From Rhodobacterales bacterium HKCCE3408 (GTDB lineage: Bacteria > Pseudomonadota > Alphaproteobacteria > Rhodobacterales > Rhodobacteraceae): 64,000 nt of DNA. Below the pieces are notes generated by a model. The model did not search any database. It had not been told where the DNA came from and was given only the letters and a program-made list of their open reading frames with translations. A program made the position numbers and the translations under genes. The stretch covers positions 1 through 64,000 of the forward strand of contig WVSN01000010.1 in the NCBI GenBank assembly GCA_015689705.1. Direction: 5' to 3'. Below are positions 25,437 through 34,417 of this stretch, piece after piece. Each line of letters begins with the position of its first letter. Position 1 is the first letter of the stretch.

Positions 25437-26425
25437 GCCGCGCCCGCCGACCGGAAACTCCCGGGGATGCGGTCGACGCCATCGAGCACCAGATCGGCCA
25501 TGACCGCGCCCACCTTCGGCGCCATGCCAAACCCGATCTTGAAGCCCCCGTTGGCGATGAATGCGCCCGGTCGCTGCGGATGCGGCCCGAGAAGCGGCGC
25601 CCGGCTCGGCGCACGCGGGCGGAGCCCGGCCCATCGTTCGATGACAGGCGCGTCGCGCAAGGCCGGGACGTGCTGTCGCGCCCGCTCGACCAGAGCATCG
25701 AGGGCGGCATCGGTCCCATCAGCCGACGAAAAGTCGCGCTCCGTCGTCGATCCGACCGCGACCGTTCCGTCGCCGTGCGGCACGACATGCAGGGCATCGA
25801 CAAAGAGCTGCGGCCGGTCCCGCCAGTCGAGCTGGAAGAGCGCGGCCTGCCCCTTGATGCCCGCGACCAGCGGAGGCTCCGAGGCCCCGATGGCCCATAT
25901 TTCCGTGCCGCCATTACTGTCCTGCGCGAAGATCGCCCCGAGCCGCGAAAGCGCCGCGGTCAGCGCCTCGGTCGCCTGCCGCGGATGCACCCGCGCTGTC
26001 AGGTCGTCGTGGATCAGCCAGCCGGTCGCGGAGGTCAGTCCGGTGCCGGCCTCCGGGACGACGCACCACGAATACCGCCCCTGCCAGAGATCCGCCGCCC
26101 CTGCCGCTCGCTCGTGCGCAAGGGCCAGTGCGGCATCGTCGGCGATGGGCTGCAACCGGCCGGTGCGGGCATAGCCCGGATCGCGGCCCGAGATCTCGGC
26201 AACCTCGGCCCACATATCTCCGGCCATCTCGAGGCTTTCGAACTGGAACTGCTTTTTCTCGTTCCAGCGTTCCGGCACATGCGGGGCGAGCGCGCCGACA
26301 ATCCCGCGCGACGCGGCCCTTTCCGGCGCGGGGTCGACGATCGTGACCCGGGCGCCGCGGCGGATCAGGGCCCACGCCACGCTCAGCCCGAAGATACCGG
26401 CGCCGAAAACCGTGATGCGGGCCAT
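25433..26425 (-). CDS. FAD-dependent oxidoreductase, MnmC-oxidase-like
   Basis: A 330-residue D-amino-acid-oxidase/glycine-oxidase fold protein. ARITVFGAGIFGLSVAWAL is the FAD loop, GRLQPI and the C-terminal ERWAGLRPRAPSRAPLLG and NGGFKIGFGMAP close the FAD site. The gene is divergent from mnmD across 56 bp. In E. coli MnmC the same two activities (FAD-dependent removal of the carboxymethyl group and methylation in mnm5s2U34 tRNA) are one fused protein, so this may be the separate oxidase half. An amino-acid oxidase role is the alternative. ATG 26425 is used; TTG 26431 has a better-spaced AAGGAG. Confidence 0.72.
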   Translation of the reverse strand: MARITVFGAGIFGLSVAWALIRRGARVTIVDPAPERAASRGIVGALAPHVPERWNEKKQFQFESLEMAGDMWAEVAEISGRDPGYARTGRLQPIADDAALALAHERAAGAADLWQGRYSWCVVPEAGTGLTSATGWLIHDDLTARVHPRQATEALTAALSRLGAIFAQDSNGGTEIWAIGASEPPLVAGIKGQAALFQLDWRDRPQLFVDALHVVPHGDGTVAVGSTTERDFSSADGTDAALDALVERARQHVPALRDAPVIERWAGLRPRAPSRAPLLGPHPQRPGAFIANGGFKIGFGMAPKVGAVMADLVLDGVDRIPGSFRSAGAA

Positions 26426-26481
26426 GGACAAGCGCCGCTCCTTCTCTCACTGTCGCCCCGGTTTTTGAGCCGGAGCCCCCG

Positions 26482-27147
26482 ATGGATGCAAGGCCCGAAC
26501 ATGGCGTCGACTGGCGCGATGGCGGCGTGCCGGTCAGCGCGCTGTTCGACGACCCGTTCTATTCGCTCGAGGATGGATGGGCGGAATCGGCGCATGTCTT
26601 CCTTGGCGGCAACGGCCTGCCCGGCCGCCTGCGGGACGGGTTCCGGATCGCCGAGCTTGGCTTCGGGACCGGCCTGAACCTGGCGCTCGTCCTGTCGCAT
26701 TGGGCCGGGCCGGGGCGGATCGACTACACCAGTTTCGAGGCCTTCCCGCTTGGACCTGACACCGCCGCCCGGGCGCTGTCGGCCTTCCCGCAGGCGGCCC
26801 CGTTCGCGGATCTCGTCGCGCGGCTTCTGACCGATCCGGGCGCGACGGTCGAAATCAACGCCGCGACGATCCGGCTGATCCCCGGGGATGCCCGAAACAC
26901 GCTGCCCGCCTGGGGCGGCGCTGCCGACGCGTGGTTCCTCGACGGATTTTCGCCCGCCCGGAACCCGGAACTCTGGGGCGCTGAGCTGATGACCGAGGTC
27001 GCACGGCACACCGCGGCCGGGGGCACATTCGCGACCTACACCGCCGCGGGTCATGTCCGCCGGGCGCTGGCCGAGGCGGGTTTCGCGGTCGAACGCGTGC
27101 CGGGCTTTGGCCGCAAGCGCCACATGTCGCGGGGGCAGCTCGCGTGA
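26482..27147 (+). CDS. mnmD: tRNA U34 mnm5 methyltransferase MnmD
   Basis: A 221-residue SAM methyltransferase corresponding to the methyltransferase domain of MnmC. Marks are PVSALFDDPFYSLEDGWAES (shortened: DDPFYSLEDGWAE), IAELGFGTGLNL (SAM loop), WFLDGFSPARNPELW and GFGRKRHMSRG. It transfers a methyl group to nm5s2U34 in tRNA. CGGAG lies 6 bp before ATG 26482. The 3' end overlaps the DMT permease gene as GTGA. Confidence 0.92.
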   Translation: MDARPEHGVDWRDGGVPVSALFDDPFYSLEDGWAESAHVFLGGNGLPGRLRDGFRIAELGFGTGLNLALVLSHWAGPGRIDYTSFEAFPLGPDTAARALSAFPQAAPFADLVARLLTDPGATVEINAATIRLIPGDARNTLPAWGGAADAWFLDGFSPARNPELWGAELMTEVARHTAAGGTFATYTAAGHVRRALAEAGFAVERVPGFGRKRHMSRGQLA

Positions 27148-28013
27148 CCGAACAGAACAACCGCGCCGGCATCCTGCTGATGGTCGCGACGACCTTCGTC
27201 TTCGCGATGCAGGACGGGATCAGCCGGCACCTTGCGGGCGAATACAACGTCCTGATGGTGGTGATGATCCGCTACTGGTTCTTCGCCGCCTTCGTCATCG
27301 CCATCGCCGTGCGCAACTCCGGCGGAATCCGCGCCGCGGCGGCGACCTCGCAGCCGGTGGTGCAGGCGATCCGCGGCGCACTGCTCGCACTCGAGATCTG
27401 CGTGATGGTTGCGGGCTTCGTCCTCCTCGGACTGGTGGAGAGCCACGCCGTTTTCGCCTGCTACCCGCTCCTGATCGCGGCGCTCTCCGGCCCGGTCCTC
27501 GGTGAAAGCGTGGGCTGGCGGCGATGGACCGCAATCGCCATCGGGTTCGTCGGCATTCTCATCATCCTGGAGCCGGGGGCGCGGGTCTTCTCACCAGCCG
27601 CGCTCATCCCGCTTCTGGCGGCCAGCATGTTCGCCATGTACGGCCTGTTGACGCGCTACGTGGCGCGAAAGGACACTACGGCGACGAGCTTCTTCTGGAC
27701 CGGAACGGTCGGCTGCATGGTGATGACGGCGATCGGAATCTGGTTCTGGGAACCGATGACCACACCCGACTGGGCGTGGATGGCGGCGCTTTGCGTCACC
27801 GGGGCGACGGGTCACTGGATGCTGATCCGGGTCTACGAACTGGCCGAGGCGTCGGCCGTCCAGCCCTTTGCCTATTTCCAGCTCGTGTTCGCCTCGATCC
27901 TCGGTCTCGTGGTCTTCGGCGAGGCGCTGGAACGGAACGTCGTGATCGGCGCGGCCATCGTCGTCAGCGCCGGTGTCTTCACGCTCTGGCGCGCGCGTCT
28001 CAAGGCTGCGTGA
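27144..28013 (+). CDS. DMT-superfamily (EamA) transporter
   Basis: A 289-residue membrane protein with ten predicted hydrophobic segments in two EamA halves (about 5-130 and 150-285). FAMQDGISRHLAG near the start and RYWFFAAFVIAI are family-typical. Starts with GTG overlapping the mnmD stop. Substrate unknown; drug or metabolite export is usual for the family. Converges with the lytic transglycosylase gene with a 14-bp overlap of coding ends. Confidence 0.85.
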   Translation: MTEQNNRAGILLMVATTFVFAMQDGISRHLAGEYNVLMVVMIRYWFFAAFVIAIAVRNSGGIRAAAATSQPVVQAIRGALLALEICVMVAGFVLLGLVESHAVFACYPLLIAALSGPVLGESVGWRRWTAIAIGFVGILIILEPGARVFSPAALIPLLAASMFAMYGLLTRYVARKDTTATSFFWTGTVGCMVMTAIGIWFWEPMTTPDWAWMAALCVTGATGHWMLIRVYELAEASAVQPFAYFQLVFASILGLVVFGEALERNVVIGAAIVVSAGVFTLWRARLKAA

Positions 28014-29931
28014 GCCGCTCGCTCAGCCCCGTCGTCGGCAGGCGCCCGGTCAGTTGCGCTTCGTAGATGGCAAGGCTTTCGGTCACGCGCATCACGTAGT
28101 TCCGGGTCTCGTCGAAGGGCAGGGACTCGATCCAGTCGACGATGTCGATGGACGGATCGCGCGGGTCACCGAACCTGTCGATCCACTGCGACGCCCGGCC
28201 CGGCCCGGCATTGTAGGCCGCCGAGAGAAGCACGGGGTTGGTACCGAAATCCTCGGTCAGAATCGAGAGGTATCCCGCGCCGAGAACGGCATTGTATTCG
28301 GGATCGTTGAGAAGCCGCGACTGGTCGAAATCGATGTTCAGCGCACGGGCCGTATCGCGCCCGGTGCCCGGCATCACCTGCATGAGCCCGAGCGCCCCGG
28401 CGCCCGACCGGACCACGGGATTGAACTCCGACTCCCGGCGCGCGATCGACAGCGTCAGTTCCCTCGCAGCCGGCAGATCGGCTTCGGCAAGCGCCGTCAG
28501 CGGATAATAGGCCGCCATGATCTCGTAGCCCGACTGCGCGGCGCGCTTTGCGATGCGCAGGGCGAGATGCGGATCGCCCAGATCGAAGGCGAGCTGGCCA
28601 AGGCTGCCCGCATCGTCACGGTCGAGGCTCTCGGTCAGATGAGTCAGGAAACGTTCCGCGAGATCGGCCCGGCCGGCCTGGTAGAGCGTGAGGCCCGCCT
28701 GCAGCACGGTCGACCGCAGGAAATCGGCCTCGCGCCAGGACGGAAAGGTCTCCGTACCGAGGAAGGCCGGATCGACAGGCAGGTTGCCCCGCTCCTGCGC
28801 GAGCTGGCCGTAGAAGCTCGACTGGTACTGCGCTCCAAGCGCGTAGGCCGTGGCGGCTGCTTCTGCAATGCCGGCCGCCTCGTGGGCCCGGCCGAGCCAG
28901 TAACCCGCGCGCCCGACGCTGATCGGGCTGAAGACCGCGTCGCGGAACCGGGTGAAATGCTCAACGGCAAGCTCCGGCCGGTCGGTGCGCAGCGCCGCAT
29001 ACCCGGCGATCCATTCAAGTTCCGAGAAGGCAATGTAGTCGATATCGGGATCGACGAAATGGTTGGCGGCCAGCCGGTAACCGCGCGCGAAATCACCCTC
29101 GCGCATGACGTCGCGGGCCAGCGTCGCGCGGCGGTCGGCCCAGGCCTCGGGCCGGCCGAGCGCCTCGGCCGAGGTACTTACCTCTTCGAGCAAATCGGTC
29201 GCGGTGTCCCAGAAGCCCGAGCCCATGCGCCAGACCATCCGCTCGTAGGCGAGGCCCGGATCGTCCGACAACTCATCCGGGACCGCGGCGACCCGGTCGT
29301 CCACGCCGCTCGCCCGGGTGCGCAGCGCCAGCCGCGCCTCGGCCAGCCGGCGCCAGCCCGAGGGGACGAGCGTCAGCATGTCCGGAACTTCGTCGGTCTC
29401 GCCCGCCCACAGAAGGTGGTCGAGCCGGGCGACGTGGTGATCCTCCAGAATGCCGGCATAATCCCGCAGGAAAGCGGTCTGCTCAGGTGGACTGAGCGAC
29501 ATCGTCGTCCAGGCGCGAATGATCTCGGCCTCCGCGGCCGCCCGGTCACCCTGCGCCGCGTAGGCCGCGGCCAGTCTCAGCGCGCCCGTCCCGGTCTGCG
29601 GAGCGCGGTTGAAGTAGGCGATCACCCGCGCCGGGTCGGACCCGCGCGGGATCGCATATTCACCCTGCCGCGCAAGATAGGGCAGCCCCGGCCAGTCCGC
29701 GTTGCGAGCCAGGAAATCCTCGTATTCCGACCAGTCGCCATCGCGCGCGCGCAGCCGCGACCAGACGACCACATCGCGCGCCGCCTGATCCGCAATCCGG
29801 GTCTCGGCCTGACGGGCGAGGTCGAAATCCCGCGACTCGACAGCCTGCAACGCCAGCGCCAGCGCCTCGGGATTGGCCGAGGCCGGCGGTGCCGCGAGGG
29901 CGATGAAAAGGGCGGTCAGGAGCGCACGCAT
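28000..29931 (-). CDS. slt: Soluble lytic murein transglycosylase (Slt70-like)
   Basis: A 643-residue periplasmic enzyme that cleaves the MurNAc-GlcNAc bond to form 1,6-anhydro ends. A signal peptide (MRALLTALFIALAAPPASA) is followed by an alpha-helical superhelix (about 20-480) and an SLT domain (about 490-630) with the catalytic Glu in SIARRESEFNPVVRS, GALGLMQVMPGT, and YNAGPGRASQW. I chose ATG 29931 because it gives a clear signal peptide; the frame extends upstream only as shadow. Confidence 0.92.
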   Translation of the reverse strand: MRALLTALFIALAAPPASANPEALALALQAVESRDFDLARQAETRIADQAARDVVVWSRLRARDGDWSEYEDFLARNADWPGLPYLARQGEYAIPRGSDPARVIAYFNRAPQTGTGALRLAAAYAAQGDRAAAEAEIIRAWTTMSLSPPEQTAFLRDYAGILEDHHVARLDHLLWAGETDEVPDMLTLVPSGWRRLAEARLALRTRASGVDDRVAAVPDELSDDPGLAYERMVWRMGSGFWDTATDLLEEVSTSAEALGRPEAWADRRATLARDVMREGDFARGYRLAANHFVDPDIDYIAFSELEWIAGYAALRTDRPELAVEHFTRFRDAVFSPISVGRAGYWLGRAHEAAGIAEAAATAYALGAQYQSSFYGQLAQERGNLPVDPAFLGTETFPSWREADFLRSTVLQAGLTLYQAGRADLAERFLTHLTESLDRDDAGSLGQLAFDLGDPHLALRIAKRAAQSGYEIMAAYYPLTALAEADLPAARELTLSIARRESEFNPVVRSGAGALGLMQVMPGTGRDTARALNIDFDQSRLLNDPEYNAVLGAGYLSILTEDFGTNPVLLSAAYNAGPGRASQWIDRFGDPRDPSIDIVDWIESLPFDETRNYVMRVTESLAIYEAQLTGRLPTTGLSERLTQP

Positions 29932-30074
29932 CGGGCCGGGATCCGCTTTGAGGGTAGAACGCGGCGGAGCATATCCACAGGCGCGCGCGGCGCAACACAC
30001 GAACTTGGCATTGTTCCATCGCCCGCGTATGGTCCGCGCCAATCTGCCGACCGCCGAAAAAGGATGCCAAACCA

Positions 30075-30956
30075 ATGTTCCAAGGCTCCATGCCCGCCCT
30101 TGTCACGCCGTTCCGCGCCGATGCGCCGGAAAAGGTGGACTGGGCCGCGCTCAAAGCCCTGGTCGACTGGCAGATCGATGAGGGTTCGACCGGGATCGTG
30201 CCCGTCGGAACGACCGGTGAAAGCCCGACGCTCACCCATGAGGAGCACGAGCAGGTCATCGCCGCCGTCATCGAGGCGGCGGACGGGCGCGTGCCGGTGA
30301 TTGCGGGCGCGGGGTCGAACAACACCGCCGAAGCGATCCGCTTCGTGGAGTTCGCCAAGACCGCCGGAGCGGCCGCCGCGCTCGTCGTCACGCCCTATTA
30401 CAACAAGCCGACACAGCGCGGCCTGATCGCCCATTTCGAAGCGCTGAACGAAATCGGCCTTCCGATCATCATCTACAACATCCCGCCGCGCTCGGTGATC
30501 GACATGCTGCCTGCGACGATGGGCCAGCTCGCGAAGCTGCCGAACATCGTCGGCGTGAAGGACGCGACCGGTGACATCGCCCGCGTTTCGAAGCAGCGCG
30601 CGTCGTGCGGCAAGGACTTCATCCAGCTCTCGGGTGAGGATGCGACCGCGCTCGGCTTCAACGCCCATGGCGGGGTCGGCTGCATCTCGGTCACGGCCAA
30701 TGTCGCGCCGCGGCTCTGCGCCGAGTTCCAGAAGGCGACGCTGTCCGGCGATTACGCCACCGCGCTCGACTACCAGGACCGGCTGATGCCGCTGCACGAG
30801 GCGATCTTCATCGACCCGGGACTGATCGGGGCGAAGTACGGCCTGTCGGTCCTCGGTCGTTGCGCGGAAACGGTGCGCCTGCCGCACACCCCGCTCGAAG
30901 CCTCGACCAAGGCCCGGATCGAGGACGCGATGCGCCATGCCGGCCTCCTCAACTGA
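30075..30956 (+). CDS. dapA: 4-hydroxy-tetrahydrodipicolinate synthase
   Basis: DapA condenses pyruvate with aspartate semialdehyde, the entry to diaminopimelate and lysine. The 293-residue TIM barrel shows [10 protein letters not shown] (substrate loop), [10 protein letters not shown] (catalytic Tyr) and VGVKDATGD (Schiff-base Lys). Divergent from slt, sharing about 140 bp; its 3' end overlaps trmO by 20 bp. Confidence 0.97.
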   Translation: MFQGSMPALVTPFRADAPEKVDWAALKALVDWQIDEGSTGIVPVGTTGESPTLTHEEHEQVIAAVIEAADGRVPVIAGAGSNNTAEAIRFVEFAKTAGAAAALVVTPYYNKPTQRGLIAHFEALNEIGLPIIIYNIPPRSVIDMLPATMGQLAKLPNIVGVKDATGDIARVSKQRASCGKDFIQLSGEDATALGFNAHGGVGCISVTANVAPRLCAEFQKATLSGDYATALDYQDRLMPLHEAIFIDPGLIGAKYGLSVLGRCAETVRLPHTPLEASTKARIEDAMRHAGLLN

Positions 30957-31434
30957 CGCGAAGCGGCCGGGCGAGGTCGCCCTGCCCTTCGATCCCGCCG
31001 ATCGGGCCGAGGCGAGCCTGACCTTCATCGGACGCATCCGGTCGCCCTGGTCGAAAGGCGAGGGCCCCAAGAACGTTCGCACTGCGCGCGAAATGGGCTG
31101 CGACGCGTGGATCGAACTCGACCCCGCCTATGCCGCGGGGCTCACGGGCATCAATGTCGGCCAGGCCATCCAGCTGATCTACTGGGTCGACCGCGGCACG
31201 CGCGACCTGATCGTCCAGACGCCGGGCCATGCCGACGGCCCGCGCGGCGTCTTCGCACTCCGCTCTCCGGTGCGCCCCAACCCGATCGCGCTGTCGACCG
31301 TGCTCATCACCTCGATCGACGGCGCTCGGATCGGGATCGACGCCACGGATGCCTGGGACGGCACGCCCGTTCTGGACATCAAGCCGTGGATCGAGACCAT
31401 CGACGCCCCGCCCCACTGGCGCGAGACGTCCTGA
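30937..31434 (+). CDS. trmO: tRNA m6t6A37 methyltransferase TrmO-like
   Basis: A 165-residue TsaA/YaeB-family protein that methylates N6-threonylcarbamoyladenosine at position 37 of some tRNAs. Motifs are FIGRIRSPW near residue 30, [13 protein letters not shown] and the [15 protein letters not shown] region, with LDIKPWI near the end. Starts inside the dapA 3' end (overlap 20 bp), followed by smpB 19 bp later, so dapA-trmO-smpB form one unit. The C-terminal extension of E. coli TrmO is missing. Confidence 0.86.
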   Translation: MPASSTDAKRPGEVALPFDPADRAEASLTFIGRIRSPWSKGEGPKNVRTAREMGCDAWIELDPAYAAGLTGINVGQAIQLIYWVDRGTRDLIVQTPGHADGPRGVFALRSPVRPNPIALSTVLITSIDGARIGIDATDAWDGTPVLDIKPWIETIDAPPHWRETS

Positions 31435-31453
31435 GCGCCTATGTAGCGGCCCC

Positions 31454-31927
31454 ATGGCCCAGGGTAAGGACAATCCGAACTACAAGGTGATCGCCGAGAA
31501 CCGGCGCGCGCGCTTCGACTACGCGATCGAGGATGATCTCGAGGTCGGCATCGTGCTCGAAGGGTCGGAGGTGAAATCCCTGCGTGAAGGCGGCTCGAAC
31601 ATCGCCGACAGCTATGCCGAGGTGAAGGACGGCGAGCTGTGGCTGGTGAACGGCTACATCGCGCCCTACGTCCAGGCCAAGACCTGGGGCCACGAGGAGC
31701 GGCGGCGCCGCAAACTGCTCGCCTCGAAGAAGGAGCTGTCCCGGCTCTGGAACGCCACGCAGCGGCAGGGCATGACGCTCATCCCGCTTGTAATGTATTT
31801 CAACCATCGCGGTGTGGTGAAGCTGAAGATCGGCGTCGCGAAGGGCAAGAACGTGGCCGACAAGCGCGAGACGTCGGCCAAGCGCGACTGGAACCGGCAG
31901 AAGCAACGCTTGCTGAAACAAGGGTAG
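31454..31927 (+). CDS. smpB: SsrA-binding protein SmpB
   Basis: SmpB (157 residues) carries tmRNA to stalled ribosomes in trans-translation. Family marks are [39 protein letters not shown] and the basic C-terminal tail [22 protein letters not shown] 31454 chosen on family N-terminus ([19 protein letters not shown]); the longer frame runs through trmO. tmRNA itself is not in the window. Confidence 0.97.
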   Translation: MAQGKDNPNYKVIAENRRARFDYAIEDDLEVGIVLEGSEVKSLREGGSNIADSYAEVKDGELWLVNGYIAPYVQAKTWGHEERRRRKLLASKKELSRLWNATQRQGMTLIPLVMYFNHRGVVKLKIGVAKGKNVADKRETSAKRDWNRQKQRLLKQG

Positions 31928-31989
31928 CCCCTTGCCACCGGCGAAGCGGCGGGTCTATTCCGCGAGGGTCCGAGGACAGGAGAGACCCG

Positions 31990-32841
31990 ATGGCCGCAGA
32001 TGACCCGCGCACGCTCGTATCGACCGACTGGCTCGACGCGCATCTGAGCGACCCGGACCTGCGTATTCTCGACGGGTCATGGTATCTGCCGGATGCCGGG
32101 CGCGACCCGAAGGCGGAATACGATGCCGGCCATATCCCGGGCGCGCGGTTCTTCGACATCGACGAAATCTCGGATACCCGCAGCGCGCTGCCGCACATGG
32201 CGCCGCCGCCCGAGAAGTTCATGTCGCGGATGCGCGCCATGGGCGTGGGCGACGGGCACCAGGTCGTTGTCTACGACGGCGCCGGTATCTTCTCTTCGGC
32301 GCGGGTCTGGTGGCTGTTCAAGGTCATGGGCAAGACCGACGTCGCGGTTCTGGACGGCGGCCTGCCGAAATGGAAGGCCGAGGGCCGCCCGCTCGAGGAC
32401 ATGCCCCCGATCGTGCGCGACCGGCACATGACCGCGTCGCGCCAGAACCATCTGGTGAAGGACGTGACGCAGGTCGCTGCCGCCTCCAAGCTCGGGGACT
32501 GGCAGATCGTCGATGCCCGCTCGCCCGCCCGCTTCCGCGGCGAGGAAAAGGAACCGCGCGAGGGTCTGCGCTCAGGCCACATCCCGGGATCGCTGAACGT
32601 CCATTATGCGACGCTCCTGAACCCGGACGGTACGATGAAGGACGAGTCCGGCCTGCGCGAGGCCTTCTCCGCGGCCGGGGTCGACCTGTCGAAGCGGATC
32701 ATCACGTCCTGCGGGTCGGGCGTGACCGCGGCGATCCTGATGCTCGCGCTGGAGCGGCTCGGCCATCGCGACGCCGCGCTCTACGACGGGTCGTGGTCCG
32801 AATGGGGCCAGTTCGAGCAGCTGAAGGTCGAGACCGGATGA
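31990..32841 (+). CDS. sseA: 3-mercaptopyruvate/thiosulfate sulfurtransferase
   Basis: A 283-residue tandem rhodanese. The inactive first domain ends near residue 140 (VAVLDGGLPKW); the second has the active-site loop TSCGSGVTAA, whose CGSGVT sequence is typical of mercaptopyruvate rather than thiosulfate sulfurtransferases. It moves sulfane sulfur to thiophilic acceptors. ATG 31990 follows GGAGAG. Overlaps the GNAT gene by ATGA. Confidence 0.9.
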   Translation: MAADDPRTLVSTDWLDAHLSDPDLRILDGSWYLPDAGRDPKAEYDAGHIPGARFFDIDEISDTRSALPHMAPPPEKFMSRMRAMGVGDGHQVVVYDGAGIFSSARVWWLFKVMGKTDVAVLDGGLPKWKAEGRPLEDMPPIVRDRHMTASRQNHLVKDVTQVAAASKLGDWQIVDARSPARFRGEEKEPREGLRSGHIPGSLNVHYATLLNPDGTMKDESGLREAFSAAGVDLSKRIITSCGSGVTAAILMLALERLGHRDAALYDGSWSEWGQFEQLKVETG

Positions 32842-33401
32842 GCGTCGTCCCGGCCGGGACCGAGGTCGACTACCGCATCACTTATCTCGAGATGCCGGAC
32901 GATCCCGGCCTGATCGAACCTTCATTGCCCGAGGGCTACCGGCTGGAGAAAGCCGAAGATCCGCCGGTCTGGTACTTCCTGTCGCTCTACGCTGCTGTCG
33001 GGCGCGACTACGAATGGCAGGACAAGTTCCTTGAGGATCCGGGGGATGTTGCGGCTTTTGTGTCCGATCCGCGGGTCGAGCTGTGGACGTTAACCTTTAA
33101 GGGCTGGCCGCAGGGCTTTTTCCAGCTCGATTTCCGGGAACCGGGGCTGTGCGACCTTGCCTATTTCGGGCTGGTGCCCGAGGCCGTCGGCGCCGGGGTC
33201 GGGCGGCTGCTGCTGACGATCGCGCTCGCGAAGGGGTGGGCGCGGGACGGTGTGGGGCGGATGACGGTGAATACGTGCACGCTGGACCACCCGGCGGCGC
33301 TCGGCCTCTACCGCAAGATGGGATTTCGGCCGGTGCGGACCGAGGACCGCAAGCGCACGCTCACGCAGGACCGGGTTGTGCCTGATTTTCAAGGGGTGTA
33401 A
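32838..33401 (+). CDS. GNAT-family N-acetyltransferase
   Basis: A 187-residue acetyltransferase. VPEAVGAGVGRLLLTIAL is the acetyl-CoA pyrophosphate loop (Q/RxxGxG/A form), and TCTLDHPAALGLYRKMGF the beta6-alpha4 end of GNAT. A DUF-like N-terminal part (residues 1-80) precedes the domain. Coupled to sseA. Acceptor unknown. Confidence 0.86.
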   Translation: MSVVPAGTEVDYRITYLEMPDDPGLIEPSLPEGYRLEKAEDPPVWYFLSLYAAVGRDYEWQDKFLEDPGDVAAFVSDPRVELWTLTFKGWPQGFFQLDFREPGLCDLAYFGLVPEAVGAGVGRLLLTIALAKGWARDGVGRMTVNTCTLDHPAALGLYRKMGFRPVRTEDRKRTLTQDRVVPDFQGV

Positions 33402-33460
33402 GGGCTGCGTCGCCCGATCGGGCCAAGTCTCCGACCACCTTGTCAAAACGGACACAACTC

Positions 33461-34084
33461 ATGCGTAGCACCTACCTGCCCGGCGTTCTCGCCATGGCCG
33501 CGGTCGTCGTGGCCTCGAACATCCTCGTCCAGTTCCTGCTTGGCGACTGGCTGACCTGGGGGGCGTTTACCTACCCGTTCGCCTTCCTCGTGACCGACCT
33601 GATGAACCGCATCTACGGCCCGGCCGCCGCGCGACGCGTTGTTTTCATTGGATTTCTCACCGGCGTTGCCTGCTCGCTGATCGGTACGCAGATCGTGGGC
33701 GAGTTCGGGCCGCTGGTGACGCTCCGCATCGCGATCGGCTCGGGGACGGCGTTCCTGACGGCGCAGCTTCTCGACGTCGCGGTCTTCAATCAATTGCGCG
33801 AGCGGCGGTGGTGGCAGGCGCCCGTCGTGTCCACGATCATCGGATCGTCCGTCGACACGGCCCTGTTCTTTTCCATAGCATTTTCAAGCGCTTTGACGTT
33901 CCTGGAGCCGGCGAACGACGTGTCTTGGGCGAACGAGACCCTGCCGCTGCTGGGGGTGGGGCCGGTGGTGCCGTTGTGGGTGTCGCTGGCGGTGGCGGAC
34001 TGGGGCGTCAAACTTCTGCTCGCTTTGGTGGCACTCGTGCCGTTCAGACTGATCGTTTCCAGATTTCGCCCAGATGCTGTGTAA
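33461..34084 (+). CDS. Queuosine-precursor transporter (VUT/YhhQ family)
   Basis: A 207-residue inner-membrane protein with about six hydrophobic segments. YPFAFLVTDLMNRIYGP is the signature of the YhhQ/QPTR family of preQ0/preQ1 uptake transporters, and SSVDTALFFSIAF another. ATG 33461 is used; a TTG at 33440 would add seven residues. It fits the tRNA-modification theme of this stretch. No preQ1 riboswitch is evident in the 60 bp upstream. Confidence 0.82.
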   Translation: MRSTYLPGVLAMAAVVVASNILVQFLLGDWLTWGAFTYPFAFLVTDLMNRIYGPAAARRVVFIGFLTGVACSLIGTQIVGEFGPLVTLRIAIGSGTAFLTAQLLDVAVFNQLRERRWWQAPVVSTIIGSSVDTALFFSIAFSSALTFLEPANDVSWANETLPLLGVGPVVPLWVSLAVADWGVKLLLALVALVPFRLIVSRFRPDAV

Positions 34085-34154
34085 TTTCGTTTGACATACA
34101 CAGCATGTGTGGCACCCTCATCTCAACCGCAACCAGTTGAAAGGAGGTGATCCA

Positions 34155-34211
34155 GTGTCGAGAGAGATATTGGAGAAAGGCGTCGGGACAGCTGGGGAGG
34201 GGATCATCTGA
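34155..34211 (+). CDS. Putative 18-residue peptide with perfect Shine-Dalgarno
   Basis: GTG 34155 begins VSREILEKGVGTAGEGII and stops at TGA 34209-34211. AAGGAGGTGATCC ends one base before the GTG. Such spacing is tighter than the usual 5-9 bases measured from the GGAGG core (here 6 bases from GGAGG to GTG), which is acceptable. Too short for ORF calling; no family recognised. It could be translated, or the site could exist only for 16S pairing. Confidence 0.4.
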   Translation: MSREILEKGVGTAGEGII

Positions 34212-34283
34212 GCAGCCTCGGATGAGGTAACCCCTTGAAGGCTGGGCGAAAATCCTAACCGCGCCCACCTCCACTTCTTTCGG

Positions 34284-34310
34284 AAGGGCGGCCCAACGGC
34301 CGCCCTTTTT
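34284..34310 (+). terminator. Rho-independent terminator upstream of arfB
   Basis: Perfect 10-bp stem AAGGGCGGCC / GGCCGCCCTT with loop CAAC, followed by TTT and a further C. It ends the short unit that begins near 34091 and isolates it from arfB (start 34418). Confidence 0.85.
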
Positions 34311-34417
34311 CGTTGCCCGTTTCCTAACGCGCCTGCCAGACGTTAAGACTTAACGGGTGTTGGAACCGGTATGCCTAACGGTATGCCTACCGGTAATCAT
34401 TCAAGCTTGAAGTATCC

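Larger units (their letters stand above)
34091..34310 (+). ncRNA. Short transcription unit with anti-16S-like RBS (candidate sRNA or small-peptide mRNA)
   Basis: TTGACA at 34091-34096 could be a -35 element, followed by the dyad ACACA-GCA-TGTGT (34098-34110). Next come GAAAGGAGGTGATCC (34139-34153), which is complementary over 15 nt to the usual alphaproteobacterial 16S 3' end, a 19-codon frame starting GTG, structured sequence with CAGCCT/AGGCTG arms (34213-34244), and a strong terminator ending at 34310. No good -10 box was found. The unit is about 200 nt, fits a small RNA, and lies between the queuosine transporter and arfB. Role is inferred, not known. Confidence 0.55.

Noticed and set aside
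33440-33463. TTG start for the queuosine-precursor transporter
   Set aside because: Neither TTG 33440 nor ATG 33461 has a clear SD, but ATG is simpler and places the first membrane segment normally; kept as alternative only.
34139-34153. Fragment of 16S rRNA 3' end
   Set aside because: The sequence is the complement of the rRNA tail, not the tail itself, and no flanking 16S sequence follows, so it is not an rRNA remnant.
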